Source: Cyanophora paradoxa (taxonomy: Eukaryota; Glaucocystophyceae; Cyanophorales; Cyanophoraceae). From it: a stretch of DNA of 64,000 nt. Shown here piece after piece: positions 22,354 to 33,050 of this stretch; the stretch's first letter is position 1; each line of letters opens with the position of its first letter. The stretch lies in assembly GCA_004431415.1 (NCBI GenBank), contig QPMI01000204.1:83501-147500 (forward strand), in the 5' to 3' direction. The notes beneath the pieces were generated by a model that was not told the DNA's origin, made no database searches, and worked only from the letters and a program-made list of their open reading frames with translations. A program made the translations under genes and the position numbers.

Positions 22354-24617
22354 TAGATCGCCGCGGACGCAAAAACCTTGGGCTTGTTCTTGCAGCGTGC
22401 CTCGAGTTCTGGCCGGAAGTGGCGAATGAGCCCCTGCACAGGCCAAGCAGCAGCATCACCGAGAGCACAGATCGTGTGGCCCTCGATCTGCAAGCATATT
22501 CAATGGAGCTGCCGGTGACGAAAGAGGAGAAAAATTCAAACTGCATACCTGACGGGTGATCTCCTCGAGCATGTCAATCTCCTCGATGCGGGCATTGCCC
22601 GCAGCAAAGCGGTCCATGATGTCCATGAGCCAACCGGTTCCCTCGCGGCATGGAGTGCACTGGCCGCAAGATTCATGCTTGTAAAACTAAAAATAGATCA
22701 GACTGCATTCTCGAAAAAAACGATGCAAAAGAGATTGACCTTCGAAAGGCGAGCAATGGCAGAGACGATGTCAGTCGACTGTTGGGACCCATCTGATCAG
22801 CGACGACAAAATGCCAGAGTAATATTAATAAAAATCGGACCTTGTCCATGACCATGACAGCTGCAGTGCCCAATCCAGACTTCACGTCCTTCAGAGCATC
22901 GAAGTCCATGCTATGGAAGGCTTAGAACGTAGGAAAGCATGGATGAAGAATCCGAGTCTTACAGGACATCATCACAAATGTGCTTCGGAAGCACCGGCAC
23001 AGATGAGCCGCCAGGAATCACGCCAAGAAGGTTGTCCCACCCTGCCCTCAGATTATCAGGCTGGCGCGGATGAATCAGACAAGCTAGAACGCACCGCCAC
23101 GTATTCCACCGCAGTGCTTCTCCAAAAGCTCCCGCATCGAGATACTCATCTCCTCTGTCGCCCCATCGAATCGAACGTGGGACCCACGGGCTTCACCTTA
23201 CACTGACCTTCCACGGTGCAAGGATTGTTGACATGCCCCGAAATACAGAAGAGCTTCGTTCCAGCATTGTTCTTGCGCCCGAACGATGCGAACCATTCGC
23301 CACCGCTGGTGAATGGAGCTTACATTTCAAGAATGGCACACGGACGAGAAAAGCGAACCGGCGAAGAATCGTAGGCGACACGGCCACAGTCTCGACGTTC
23401 GTGACAGTGGTGGGGCACCCATAGAGGCCAACACCAGCGGGGAACGGCGGCTTCAGACGTGGCTTGCCCTGCTTGCCTGCGAGATGCACCGGGTCAGCAA
23501 GCACTGGCAGACGCTGTTGAAAAAGGACGGAAAGAAGGCAGAAGAGCACACCCTCGAGAGACTCGATCAGCGCCGTCTCCTCGCCGCAGATATAAGCTCC
23601 AGCGCCTGACGAAGGATCAGACGAGAAGACCGAAGCGAGCACGCACAGAAACAAACCGTAGTGGACATATACGTCGAATTCGTAGCCACTGCCACAGGCG
23701 TTCTTGCCAAGGAAGCCAGCTGCGGGCGGTGTTGATCCGCGCACACGGCATGCGTTGCACCTACGCACCTGCGTAGGCTTCGCTGACGGCGCGCTCTAGA
23801 GCGTTGCGCTCGAGAACAAACTCGCCGCGGATGTAGATGTACGCTTAAGTCCCGCCGAGTCAGCAAGACGAGAGGGCGCTCATAGTGGGCAAGTGCGAAC
23901 CGGCGCGGGCGCGCATGGCAAAGCCAGCGACGAGGCAGCCCTCGATCAGCTTGTGCGGGTCGTACCGCATGATCTCGCGGTCCTTGCATGTGCCCGGCTC
24001 CGACTCGTCCGCATTAACGACAAGGTACGACGGCCTGCGAGGGCACGTCGGCTTGTGTAGAGGGCGCTGTGGAGAAACCGCACAACGCACCGGCCGTCGC
24101 TCTTCTTGGGCATGAACGACCACTTGAGGCCGGAAGGGAAGCCGGCACCACCGCGGCCGCGAAGACCAGAGACCTTGATCTCGTTGATGATCCACTCAGG
24201 GCCGAGCGACAGAAGGTCCTTCGTCTTGTACCAGTCGCCCTGAGAAGCAGGCGGCGTTTGTGTAAAAGGGCATGCCTGGGCGGCAGGCGAAGACTCTGCC
24301 CACCCTCTTCATGGCGCCCTTGATACCGACATCGTGCTCGCCGTAGATGTTCGTGAAGACTGCGCTCGCGGGCCGCATTCAGCGCACGCCGCGTGACAAA
24401 CGCGTGAGCTCGGGCACGCACTGCGATCCTCGTCTTTGAGCCCGCCATGCTTCCTCGCAGGTGCCGCTGCCGCAGTGCTGTTGAGCCGGGCGGACAGGCG
24501 GCCGGCTGCGATTCGCGGGCGGAACGGCGCTTCAGCGCTGACAGGGCCAAACAAGCGGAATATCGACGCACCGTGGCCTGCCCGACGAACGAGAGCCCCG
24601 GCGACGCCCCGCAGCAT
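22354..24617 (-). CDS. NDUFV1: NADH:ubiquinone oxidoreductase 51-kDa subunit (NDUFV1/NuoF)
   Basis: This complex I subunit binds FMN, NADH and a 4Fe-4S cluster and takes the first electrons from NADH. The ATG at 24,615-24,617 opens an Arg/Ala-rich mitochondrial presequence ([16 protein letters not shown]). Exons then give [123 protein letters not shown] (cluster cysteines C-x2-C-x2-C) and [20 protein letters not shown] (fourth cysteine). The stop TAG is 22,354-22,356. A copy of the exons around GGAGFPSG is found at 61.2-61.5 kb. It diverges from ATG13. Confidence 0.96.
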
Positions 24618-24791
24618 CTGCTCGCCGAGGCTAGGACGGTCGAAGTACCAGAAGCTTCTGTACCCCCCTTTCGGTCCCGGTCCTCCGGACTCCCGGTCCC
24701 TCCCGGACTCCCGGTCCCGTCGGTCCCGGCTGAAAGTGGCGCGGCGCTATCGCGAGCTGAATGCGCTGGCGCATCCCGCACGGCGCGCGCA
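24618..24791. promoter_or_regulatory. NDUFV1/ATG13 divergent promoter
   Basis: Only 174 bp separate the two start codons. Around 24,660-24,720 a TCCCGGTCCC-type motif repeats several times. No TATA box is visible. Confidence 0.45.
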
Positions 24792-26758
24792 ATGAGCGAC
24801 AGCCGTTCAGAGGTGGTACGCGCGTACGCGACGCGCATGCACGTACGCGGGCCATCTCACGGATCCGCGCGCAGTTGAGGGAGCTGGTGCACAAAGTCGC
24901 GCAAATCATCGTCCAGAGCAGGGGCTTCACGCCCGAGCAGGGGAAGCGTAACAAGTGGTTTTCGCTCGATCTCCTTGAAGACCAGCTCGTGCGGGAGACT
25001 CTAGAGCCCCTACGTGCATCCGGTCTTCCGATCAACCTCGACATCAGGGCTGTTTCTTCCGATCTCTGCTTCCTCCTCGAGCGCTGGAGTGAGTCCCTCG
25101 GGGCTCGCTTACTCAAATCTCATTGTTTTCAGCTTTCTCCTTCAGCGAAGGCGGTCCGGCTGGCCTGGAACTCGCAACCGCGTACAAGCGCCTCATTGTC
25201 ACACTTCGCTCAATCTTTGGAAAGGTTCGCCAACTCGCACGATCTAGCTTCGACTAGCCTAAACTGGACTACAGCTGCGGCTCTTGCCCGCATACAAGTT
25301 TGCAAGGGAAATACCACACTCGGGAGACGGATATCGATTGCAATACTCCTTCTCCACACTCTTGCATCCGCCGGAATTCGGGCTGAACGCAGATTTCTCC
25401 CCAGGCAAGATCCAATCTCTTACGGCTTGGACAGTATCTCTGACCACGTTGACAGTGAGTACACAGCAAGCGCTTTGGCTTGCAGATCTACCCCACGCGG
25501 TATTTTCGGTCAGAGTTGTGTACAGATCGCAGTGTGATTTTCCGGTTCGTAGAGGACCCCAATCCGTTGTCTCGTTGGGGTAAACAAAGCGCAGTTTGTT
25601 GAACATGCAGGAGCGCGCAACGAAGTTCGAGGGTTACAGTCAGCGTCACAAGCGCCTGGGAGCTTTGGCGGTGGGGGACAATTCATAGAGAACTATGTTC
25701 CGCAAGCGCGGTTGTCAACCGCAGCACGATCAGTTGAAGCGTCCCCGCACTCGACTTCGAGCCCAATCGCCATTCGCCAACAGGCCACTGTAGCCTCTGC
25801 CCCAGGAAATGCACGAACAGCAATGTCGCTACCACCACGCGACCGTCGCGACAGCCACTTGGAGAAGAGAGTTGAAGCGCCCCCTTCAACAAGTGTTCCA
25901 TCGTCTTCAACGGGTGCAGGCAGTTCCACTCTTGGCAAGCGACCAGGGCCAGTCACTTCGACCCACCACTCCAGGATTTCGGCACTGTCGTCTGCCCTGC
26001 AAAGTCTTGCGCTTCAGCCAGCTCAGCCCAGCTCTCCTTTACAGGGCCTCGCAGTCCACCAGCAAAGTCCGATTTCCGAACCTGACTTCGGAGCTTTTCG
26101 CCCTAGCTCCCTTGGCCGTTCGCCGATTTCCCCGCCAGAGTTCCTCAGTACGCCGCCATTCTTTGTGCCCCCTGCTTCATCGTCAGCAACACGCAATCTC
26201 TCCCTTGCGCCCTTCGCATCTGGCACATCACCTCCGTCTTATCTGCTTCACCCGCTTTCTTCTGCTCAACTAGGAACAATTGGACTGGGATTTGATTTCC
26301 ACAAACCCTTCGCCTCCTCAACGACTCCATTGCCTCCTCAGCACAGTCTTGGAGAAGTCGCATGCCCATTTTCCTTCGCCTCGTCAGCGACACCATTGCC
26401 GATTCAGCTTCCTTTGTTTGTTCGTATATCTTGATTCATTTTTTTTGAACTCCCTACTAAGCTGTGTCCAGGACGCTCTCGCAAATAGTGAGAGCGTTCA
26501 TGATGATGTGAGTGCCATCTACATTTTGTGGCTGAATCTAACATTGTGCTCTTTCTCCAGGGGCTGGCTTTCGCTCTTAGCGGCGGTGAAGCGGATTCAG
26601 AGGCTGCATTAGGTAGTCTGATAAGGCTGATTGACAGTGCTCTTTTCGACGGTGCAAGCCCATCGTCATTGCTGGCATCCGCCCCCTGTGTGTCGATCAG
26701 ATCTCTTTGGGAAGAGGTGGAGCGCTTCAAGACCATCGGTCGAGCACTTCAAGATTAA
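24792..26758 (+). CDS. ATG13: ATG13, autophagy initiation protein
   Basis: ATG13 is the HORMA-domain regulator of the ATG1/ULK1 kinase complex that starts autophagosome formation. Exon 1 (24,792-24,812) and exon 2 (from 24,875) give MSDSRSELRELVHKVAQIIV, then QSRG...NKWFSLDLLED, as in plant ATG13 where an ESR...KWFNL pattern opens the HORMA domain. Later exons give LLERW, ATAYKRLIVTLRSIFGK and LRLLPAYKFARE, matching the plant YKKSILLLRSLY...RLLPAYK core, then LHPPEFGLNADFSPGK. The rest is a long disordered Ser/Pro-rich tail (GRSPISPPEFLSTPPF), the usual site of phosphorylation in this family. The stop is at 26,756-26,758. Repeat A begins 71 bp later. Confidence 0.85.
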
Positions 26759-26829
26759 TTGCCACTTCAAGAGCACTATAGCTATAGCTGTATTGCAATA
26801 TTGGACACATGAAGTTTAGTATACATTGT

Positions 26830-27254
26830 GCATTTCAGATATACACACGCGTTATCTGGACTAGCCCAGTAGCTGTTCGGACAAGCAGTGTAGGCTGAGC
26901 ACTGCGGCAATCCACTGGGCTCTCTCGGATAGGCAACTCGATGTCGAGATCGAAATCGAAACCGAGGGGTCGAAAACGAAATCTATTCCTTCTGTTGCTT
27001 TTTCTCACAGGACTAGGCGTGCAGGCCTTGCCGGAGGGCTCGCTCGTTCGCCACCGAATGAGGGCCGCTAAGGGAGAGGAATACAGCCTCCCCCGCTCCC
27101 GCGAGGGGCGCAGAAGGTGGAGCCTCATCGCATTGTGTCAGACTCTGAGAAGGGGGCGGCGCTGGAACTGTGGCCGTCGCGATCCGTGAGGGTCGCGGAA
27201 CTGCTCTCTAGTAGTAGGCTAGTTCAGATATCGTGTGTGTCATATCTGAAATGC
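26830..27254 (-). repeat. Repeat A, copy with hairpins at both ends
   Basis: The left end starts GCATTTCAGATATACACACG; the right end finishes TTCAGATAT...ATATCTGAAATGC. Each end carries the CAGATA/TATCTG hairpin, so this looks like a two-ended element between the convergent genes ATG13 and the SYS1-like gene. At 27,255-27,370 follows sequence shared with 51,500-51,640. Confidence 0.8.
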
Positions 27255-27456
27255 AGCTGGGCTTAGGTCGGATGTCTTTGATTACGACTGCGATTAAGGG
27301 CTTGATCATGATGACTGAGCTGCACACGACGATGCGATGCTGCACACAGGAAAGGACGACACGACGGCATACTGTGAATTACGATTACGTTCTGTCAATT
27401 TTGATCTCGCGCAGATCTCGCAGATAGTAGCAAGATACTGGTATAGTAAAAAAAAG

Positions 27457-28018
27457 TCAGGAGACTAAAAAGAAGAAATTAGAAATCAGAAGAAGAAGCG
27501 CACGTTCGCCAAGAGTGCTGAGCAGGAATGTGCAGACGAGCAAGGTGACCCACCAAATCCAATTCGAAGGAGGACCTTCGCTTGCCATAACTAAGTGGCC
27601 GTCAGAGACCGAGGGAAGCGAATGGAGATTCAAAAATGACCTATGCAGCTTAGGACGACGTGAATAAAGGACATGGAGCACGCATAGTCCAAGGTCTTCC
27701 GAGTGCTCCTCACGACAAAGAAGAGCAGGAAGACGCCAACGACGTACGTGAGGATCAGGTTCAACCAGCACGCTGCAGGGTGTTCGGCGAGACTGACGCA
27801 CGCGGAACATGGATCCGCAGGGCGTGCGCACCGAGGTTCTTGCCACCGGCAGCCGGGTTGAAGTTTGAGTGATCAAAAGGGATGCGGCCGTCGTAGGGGA
27901 TTTGGAATCCTCCAACGAGTATGCCAGAGAACACGTAGCTAGCGGAGTACCACAGCACAAGGCAGATGCCAAGCTTTTTGAGGATGACTTTCGTGTCGTC
28001 GTCGCTCTTGGCGCCCAT
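27457..28018 (-). CDS. Four-span membrane protein, SYS1-like
   Basis: SYS1 is a Golgi membrane protein that recruits the ARFRP1/Arl3 GTPase. From the ATG at 28,016-28,018 the protein starts MGAKSDDDTKVILKKLGICL. A spliced exon then gives ACWLNLILTYVVGVFLLFFV, RSTRKTLDYACSMSFIHVVL and, after another intron, PPSNWIWWVTLLVCTFLLST followed by LGE. The last two exons follow the SYS1 order (an RR/LDF...HLLGCW span, then PS..TWW...LGEYLC). Four hydrophobic segments are visible, the SYS1 number. The N-terminal half is less like the family. The stop is at 27,457. It diverges from the BRO1-like gene. Confidence 0.6.
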
Positions 28019-28297
28019 CCCCAGGGGCAAAGCAGATTAGCTACGAGGCTCGGAATTAGCGCTAGCGCTTGGCTCGAGGCTGAACTTGTCTCTACGTTTT
28101 TAGCTAAGCGTCAGCGGCCGGATTAGCTACGAGGATCGCCAGGCTGCGCTCACAAGCTAGAGAACTCGCTCCGCAGTGTTGGTACCTTAGTCTTGGGCGC
28201 CCAAATCGAGTAGCGCCCGTCTTGGGCCCTTGGGGATATTGGGGGTACGCGAATACTCGAAGAGCGCGCTTCCACAGCTGGCCTGGCCTCTGGGGCC

Positions 28298-31200
28298 ATG
28301 GCGAGCCACAAGGTCTACCTCTTCTCGCACAGCGGTGCGTTTTCGAAACAGCTGAATCGTGTAGAAGCTCGCTCATGTACCACAGGAGTTAAGGGTAGCA
28401 CCGCGCTGCGCTTCGAGGAGCTGCTGCAGACCCTGCCGAATGGACAGCGGATGTCGGTCCCGCTTCTCAAGCACCTCTCCGCCTCGCGTCCGTTGTGGCG
28501 TCCGCCGTGTTCGCCGTTGGTCGAACCTGCTAACTTTCTCGGCAGGCACGGATATGCTGGCTTGGGTACGGCAGCGAGGCTGGCACGCGCAGGTTCGCGT
28601 GCCGGCGTTGCTTGCTTAGCGTAACTCTGGCACCGCTGACGTTTTCGATAGGATATCAAGCAGGTCGTTGAGCAGACGGAGAGCCATGTTAACCTGTATC
28701 TGCAGCTCGTGCTTGGATTGGTGCGGGGCAGAGGCGGGAACCTTTCAGCACAATCCTTGATGTATGATCAATTTCGCGCAGGTGGATTCGGCGAATCGCC
28801 ATCCTGACCAAGTTATCCGGCGCTACTCGCAGCCTAGGCCGTCCGCGAACGCGTCGCCTTTCGTTGCCGTCCTCGAACACTGCATGGACGGCGGCGATCC
28901 GCCACACTACGTGGCGTCTTCGGTCTCGTTTCCCTCTGCTGCTGTGGGCGGCTTCTCGGGCGACTCTCCATGTCGCATGGGTGCTGCGAACGTGAGGTAA
29001 GGGTCGTTGTTTTGAGGGCGCATTTAATTCAGTGATTTTTTGGTGGGTATTCAGCTACAGCTGGACGAATGTTGTCGGAAGCAGCGAGTCGTCGTCGTCG
29101 AATGATGCCGCATTTGAGTTGCTCAGCTCGCTCGTAGCCTTCGGGCACTGGTGGCTTGCAGTCGCTTCCGCTGCCATCGAGGGGAGCAACCCTCAAGAGG
29201 TCTCTGCAACCACGCTTGCGTATGAGGCGTTTCTCAATGTTCGTGCATCGATCTCCTCATCCGCTTCGCTCTAATGAAAGACATACAGGCTGCTGGCATT
29301 TTCGAATATGTGATCGAGGCGCAAGGAGCTCTGCGCTTTAATCCCCCGCCGGATTGCTCTGATTTGCTCCCCGCCATGGTGCAATCACGCTTCTTTGCAA
29401 CTCCTCAATCACGTGAGGGCTAAGCTCTTGCTTGCTCACCAGCTTCGGGCGTGGTCGGCCGTCGCCGTTGCCCATGCTGAAGAGGTGCATCCATCCCCTT
29501 TCGAGACATTTGATTGAGGGAGCTGATCGAAATTCTGATGCAGCTGGCGTTGGACTGGGCGCTTCGGCAGAGTAACTATGTGGAAGACTCCCCTCTGCTT
29601 CTGTCTCGCCTGGCCACAGATGTGCGTCTTGGGCTCTCGCCGTCGTTTGAAACACCCAAACCATCGTGCGCGTGTCGCAGATTGTTCGAAAGCAACGCAC
29701 AGCTCTCGATTTGATCGCACAGACTGTTGCTGCAAACCCCCATGCGAACCACGAAGCCCGGTTGCGGAATCCCACGTGGACCGATGAGCAGGTTCATGCA
29801 CTTTTGGCACTTCAGAGTCTGTTAGACTGATCCTTGGCAGTGTGCACGCCTCGCGAAATTGAAAGCTTACCTCGGCTTCAAGGTGCGTATTTTTTTTGAC
29901 TGTGCATGTGACCACTGACACCAGTAGTACAGAGCACAGCATACGAGGCCATAGCTCTTTATTTTTCGGGGGCCGCTTTGAATCACGTGAAGAGAGGGTC
30001 CGTCGTCTTGCGAACAGTGGTATGTGTTTCAGGCCAGCGTGCGGGCAGTCGATTCACGCGACACCAGGGCCGCACGGCACAAGCTGCAAATGCGTCGAAG
30101 CGTGCGATTGAAATGCTCGAGGGTAACGTTTCTTTTTAATGCTTTAGGGACCAAGTGCTGAAGCTCGTCGGCTTTGTGTTGCCATCCACCAGACGCGCTC
30201 CGGGGAGCGCATGAGTATGTGCAAACGCTGGATGCAAGTGAGAACGCAACTTCGAAGGGCGCACCAGCCTCCCATTTGCGGGCCCTGCTGGACATTCCGA
30301 GAACATTCGTATCAAAGTGTGCTCCCGGCTGACCCTTTGTTGTACTCTTGCTCACGCGCGCCAAGCAGAATCCCTCCGCCCCAGGGGTCGCAAGAGGGGG
30401 ATGCCGGGGTTCCGCAACTTCCGTCCCCTCTCCAGGTGTACATTGCCCGTCGGACAGCGTGGGACAGCGTTGCCTTTGCTCACACTCTTGTAGATCGCCT
30501 TTCCTGCTCCTTGGGGTCTTCCCCCTCTGCACCCGTTGTGGGGCTCTCCTGGCGCAGCAGACACCGACAGCGGAAACTGGGCTCAATTCCAGCAATACCG
30601 CCAAAAAAACTCTGCCCGTCAGGCAGTGCGTCAGCTGCAGCTTTGACTTCGTGAGCCCGCTAACCTTGCCTTGTCTTCTGCAGGCGCTCGTGGAGGAGGT
30701 CGCTGCCCCTGGAGAGCACGCTGGATCAGGGCGCCCACTTGGCTCTACTGTTGCCGCCTCTTCGCGTTTCCGGTGCACTTTATGGCGGTGACTTTTCCCA
30801 TCAAAGGGCTCTGCCGCTGATGTCGGGCTTTGAAGCGCCCCGGCTACAACCAACAGCGGGGGAGCCTTGCAAGACACAATTTCAGGCGTCACCTACATAC
30901 CGATCCCTGGGCGCTTTGGTGGTCTGTCCTGTTCTTTTCACCCTTTGATGTGTTGTCTAGTTGCGTGATGCACCGTACAGGTATGGCATCGACACAGTCT
31001 AGCTGGGCCTCCGCCCCTAAGGAGAAGCGAGGGGCTGGCTTTGGGTCTGTGAAAAACACCTTCCTCAATCCGACGTGCATTCTCACTCTATGCAGGCCCA
31101 AGGCGATCGCAGCTCCCCGGGGCATCCCCCTTGAACAGGTAATGACTAATGTTCAAGCTTTGCCTGTGTGCTCACGCTTGCTGCAGGGCGCCACACGCCC

Positions 31201-31834
31201 TTCACGCCAGTCCTTCAGAGGGAGCGATGCTGGAGATTTACGATCACCCTCGCAAGGCGCAGCAACTCCTGCTTCGGCACGCTCCCTTTCCCCAAGCCCC
31301 TCAGGCCGTTCAACACCACCACCAGCCATGCACCCCATCCCCACTGGAGGCGCACGGGCAATCCCCCCAGGGCCATGGCAGCCATCTTCTGCAGACTCTC
31401 GAATCCCCACGCGTGACCAGCTGTCGAAGTGGACACCTCCGATCTTCGAGAAAGGCCGCAACAGCGGGCGACCTGATGAACTCATGGTTGCACCCATCGA
31501 TTCAAACTATATATCTGCCGTTGCAGTCTCTCCAGACGTTCGCAATTCCCTGCTCGGCTGTTTTGATTTCCCTAATCACGGTTGTCAGGAACACACCTTT
31601 ACGCGATTCGACCTTGCCTTTCAGGCCGATGATGAGCTTCCCCCTCCAAAATCGCGTGCTCTTCCAGCCAGCAAGCCGAAGAGGTGCATCCATCCCATTT
31701 CGAGTCATGGTTTGCATCTGAAATGCAAGTGCAGCAACAAGCATCGATCCCTGTTTTCCTGCTTCAGCGTGGAAGACAGCGATGATGAGTTGCCGGAGAA
31801 ACAAGAGAAAAGAAGCACATTTGGCTGGTTTTGA
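28298..31834 (+). CDS. BRO1-domain-like protein with Ser/Pro-rich tail (possibly two genes)
   Basis: BRO1 domains bind ESCRT-III. The ATG at 28,298 starts MASHKVYLFSHS; exon 2 gives VKGSTALRFEELLQTLPNGQ. Further exons give DIKQVVEQTESHVNLYLQLV, RWTNVVGSSESSSSNDAAFE, LLSSLVAFGHWWLAVASAAI, AGIFEYVIEAQGALRF and IVRKQRTALDLIAQTVAANP. This order (FE...L, an exon with RW.., FEL..L...G.WL, then AAGIFE) resembles plant BRO1-like proteins, but no single motif is decisive. One reading ends at a TGA at 30,330-30,332 after SKCAPG. A better-spliced reading may continue through 30.7-31.83 kb into a disordered Ser/Pro-rich region (SARSLSPSPSGRSTPPPAM) ending FGWF and TGA at 31,834. Whether this is one gene or two is not resolved. 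Confidence 0.5.
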
Positions 31835-31839
31835 TTGTG

Positions 31840-32470
31840 CATTCAGTGTGATTATACAACGCATTCAGTGTGATTTTACAACACAATGCTCTGATGTGGA
31901 GTTCAGCCAATGAGATTGAGGGGGAAGAGTTCGTTTCAGGATGTTGTCGCGATCAAAAAGTCGCGATCAAGGCTCACGATCAGATCCAAATCAAAGCCCC
32001 GGCCCCGCCCTGGCCCCCCGTTGGCGTTGAACGGGCCGTGGCGTTGAAGGGTGCATGGATGGTGGTGGCGTTGAATTCGAACGGCCGGTCGAGGTGCGTT
32101 TAGAGGTCTCGAAATCCAAATCAAAGCCCGAGTGCGTTTAGAGGTCTCGAAAATCCAAATCAAAAGCCCCCGCCCGGTCGAGGTGCCGTTACGGGGCGCA
32201 CCCAGCTTGGTCAGGGCGTCCGTTACGACCAAAACTCGATTTCGATTTCGACCCCTCGGTTTCGATTTCGATCTCGACGCCGAGTTGCCTATTCAGAGAG
32301 ACTCTGAGAGCCCGTATGATTGCTCAGCGTACACTGCTAGCCCGAACAGCTACTGGGCTAGTCCATATAACGCGTGATGTATATCTGAAATGCAAACACT
32401 GACAATAGCATCCACCCCCTCAATCTCATTGGCAGTACAGACTTGGGTTAATTTTTAAAGACAGAGCGAT
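31840..32470 (+). repeat. Intergenic repeats with partial repeat A
   Basis: A direct repeat containing GCATTCAGTGTGATT occurs twice just after the stop (31,840 and 31,862). GTGCGTTTAGAGGTCTCGAA with following AATCCAAATCAAAGC repeats at 32,093 and 32,132, and the reverse complement occurs after the ODR4 and DNA2 stops. A partial repeat A ends with both hairpins at 32,392. This is the one A copy whose hairpin end does not face a gene 3' end. Confidence 0.7.
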
Positions 32471-33050
32471 TGCGTGAGTGCGCACTGTACATGTGCACGT
32501 CACGGCGTAGCTATATAGCTCTGTTTGCAAGCTTCTCGGAATTTTGTTTTCGAACAGCTCGATCGCGCCGACTCTGGGGTACACATTTCCCGGTGACTCT
32601 GGGGTTTGCTGTATACGTCAGTGCATCATGGCATGTGTGGCCCGTCGGTGCAGGCTTACTCCAGGGGCTCCGGCCCGGCGGCTGGGCGCCACCGCCGCTT
32701 CAACACGATCGCGAGAGTCCGCACCCGCATGTACATGTAGCTGCGCGTGTACATGTAGCTGAGCGTGCGATTTCAGTACTAGTACGTGAACGCAGGGGTA
32801 CAGTCTCCTCGTCCGCCGCCCCGTACCCGGGGAAGTCTGGCGATCGGGTGAGACCGATCGCTTCACGCTGTGTCGCGCCGCCTCAATCAATCGCCGTTTC
32901 TCGCGCGCATCCGGTCAGCTGCTCGGCGTCCCTGTGTCGTAGCGTCGATGCGGTAATCCGCCGCGCGAGCGGTAATCCTGCCGCGTCGAAGAATCGGCGC
33001 TGGTCAGCGAGCGGTAATCCTGCCGCTTCGAAGAATCGCGAGCGGCGCCG
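32471..33050. other. UTP4 upstream region
   Basis: I see no convincing gene. TGTACATGTAGCTG repeats near 32,728-32,765. A direct repeat of about 32 bp containing AGCGGTAATCCTGCCGC occurs twice (about 32,975 and 33,008), ending just before the UTP4 ATG. Confidence 0.4.

Noticed and set aside
30029-30892. Minus-strand 287-codon frame
   Set aside because: It lies opposite the BRO1-like/Ser-Pro-rich exons, has no recognisable motif and is low-complexity.
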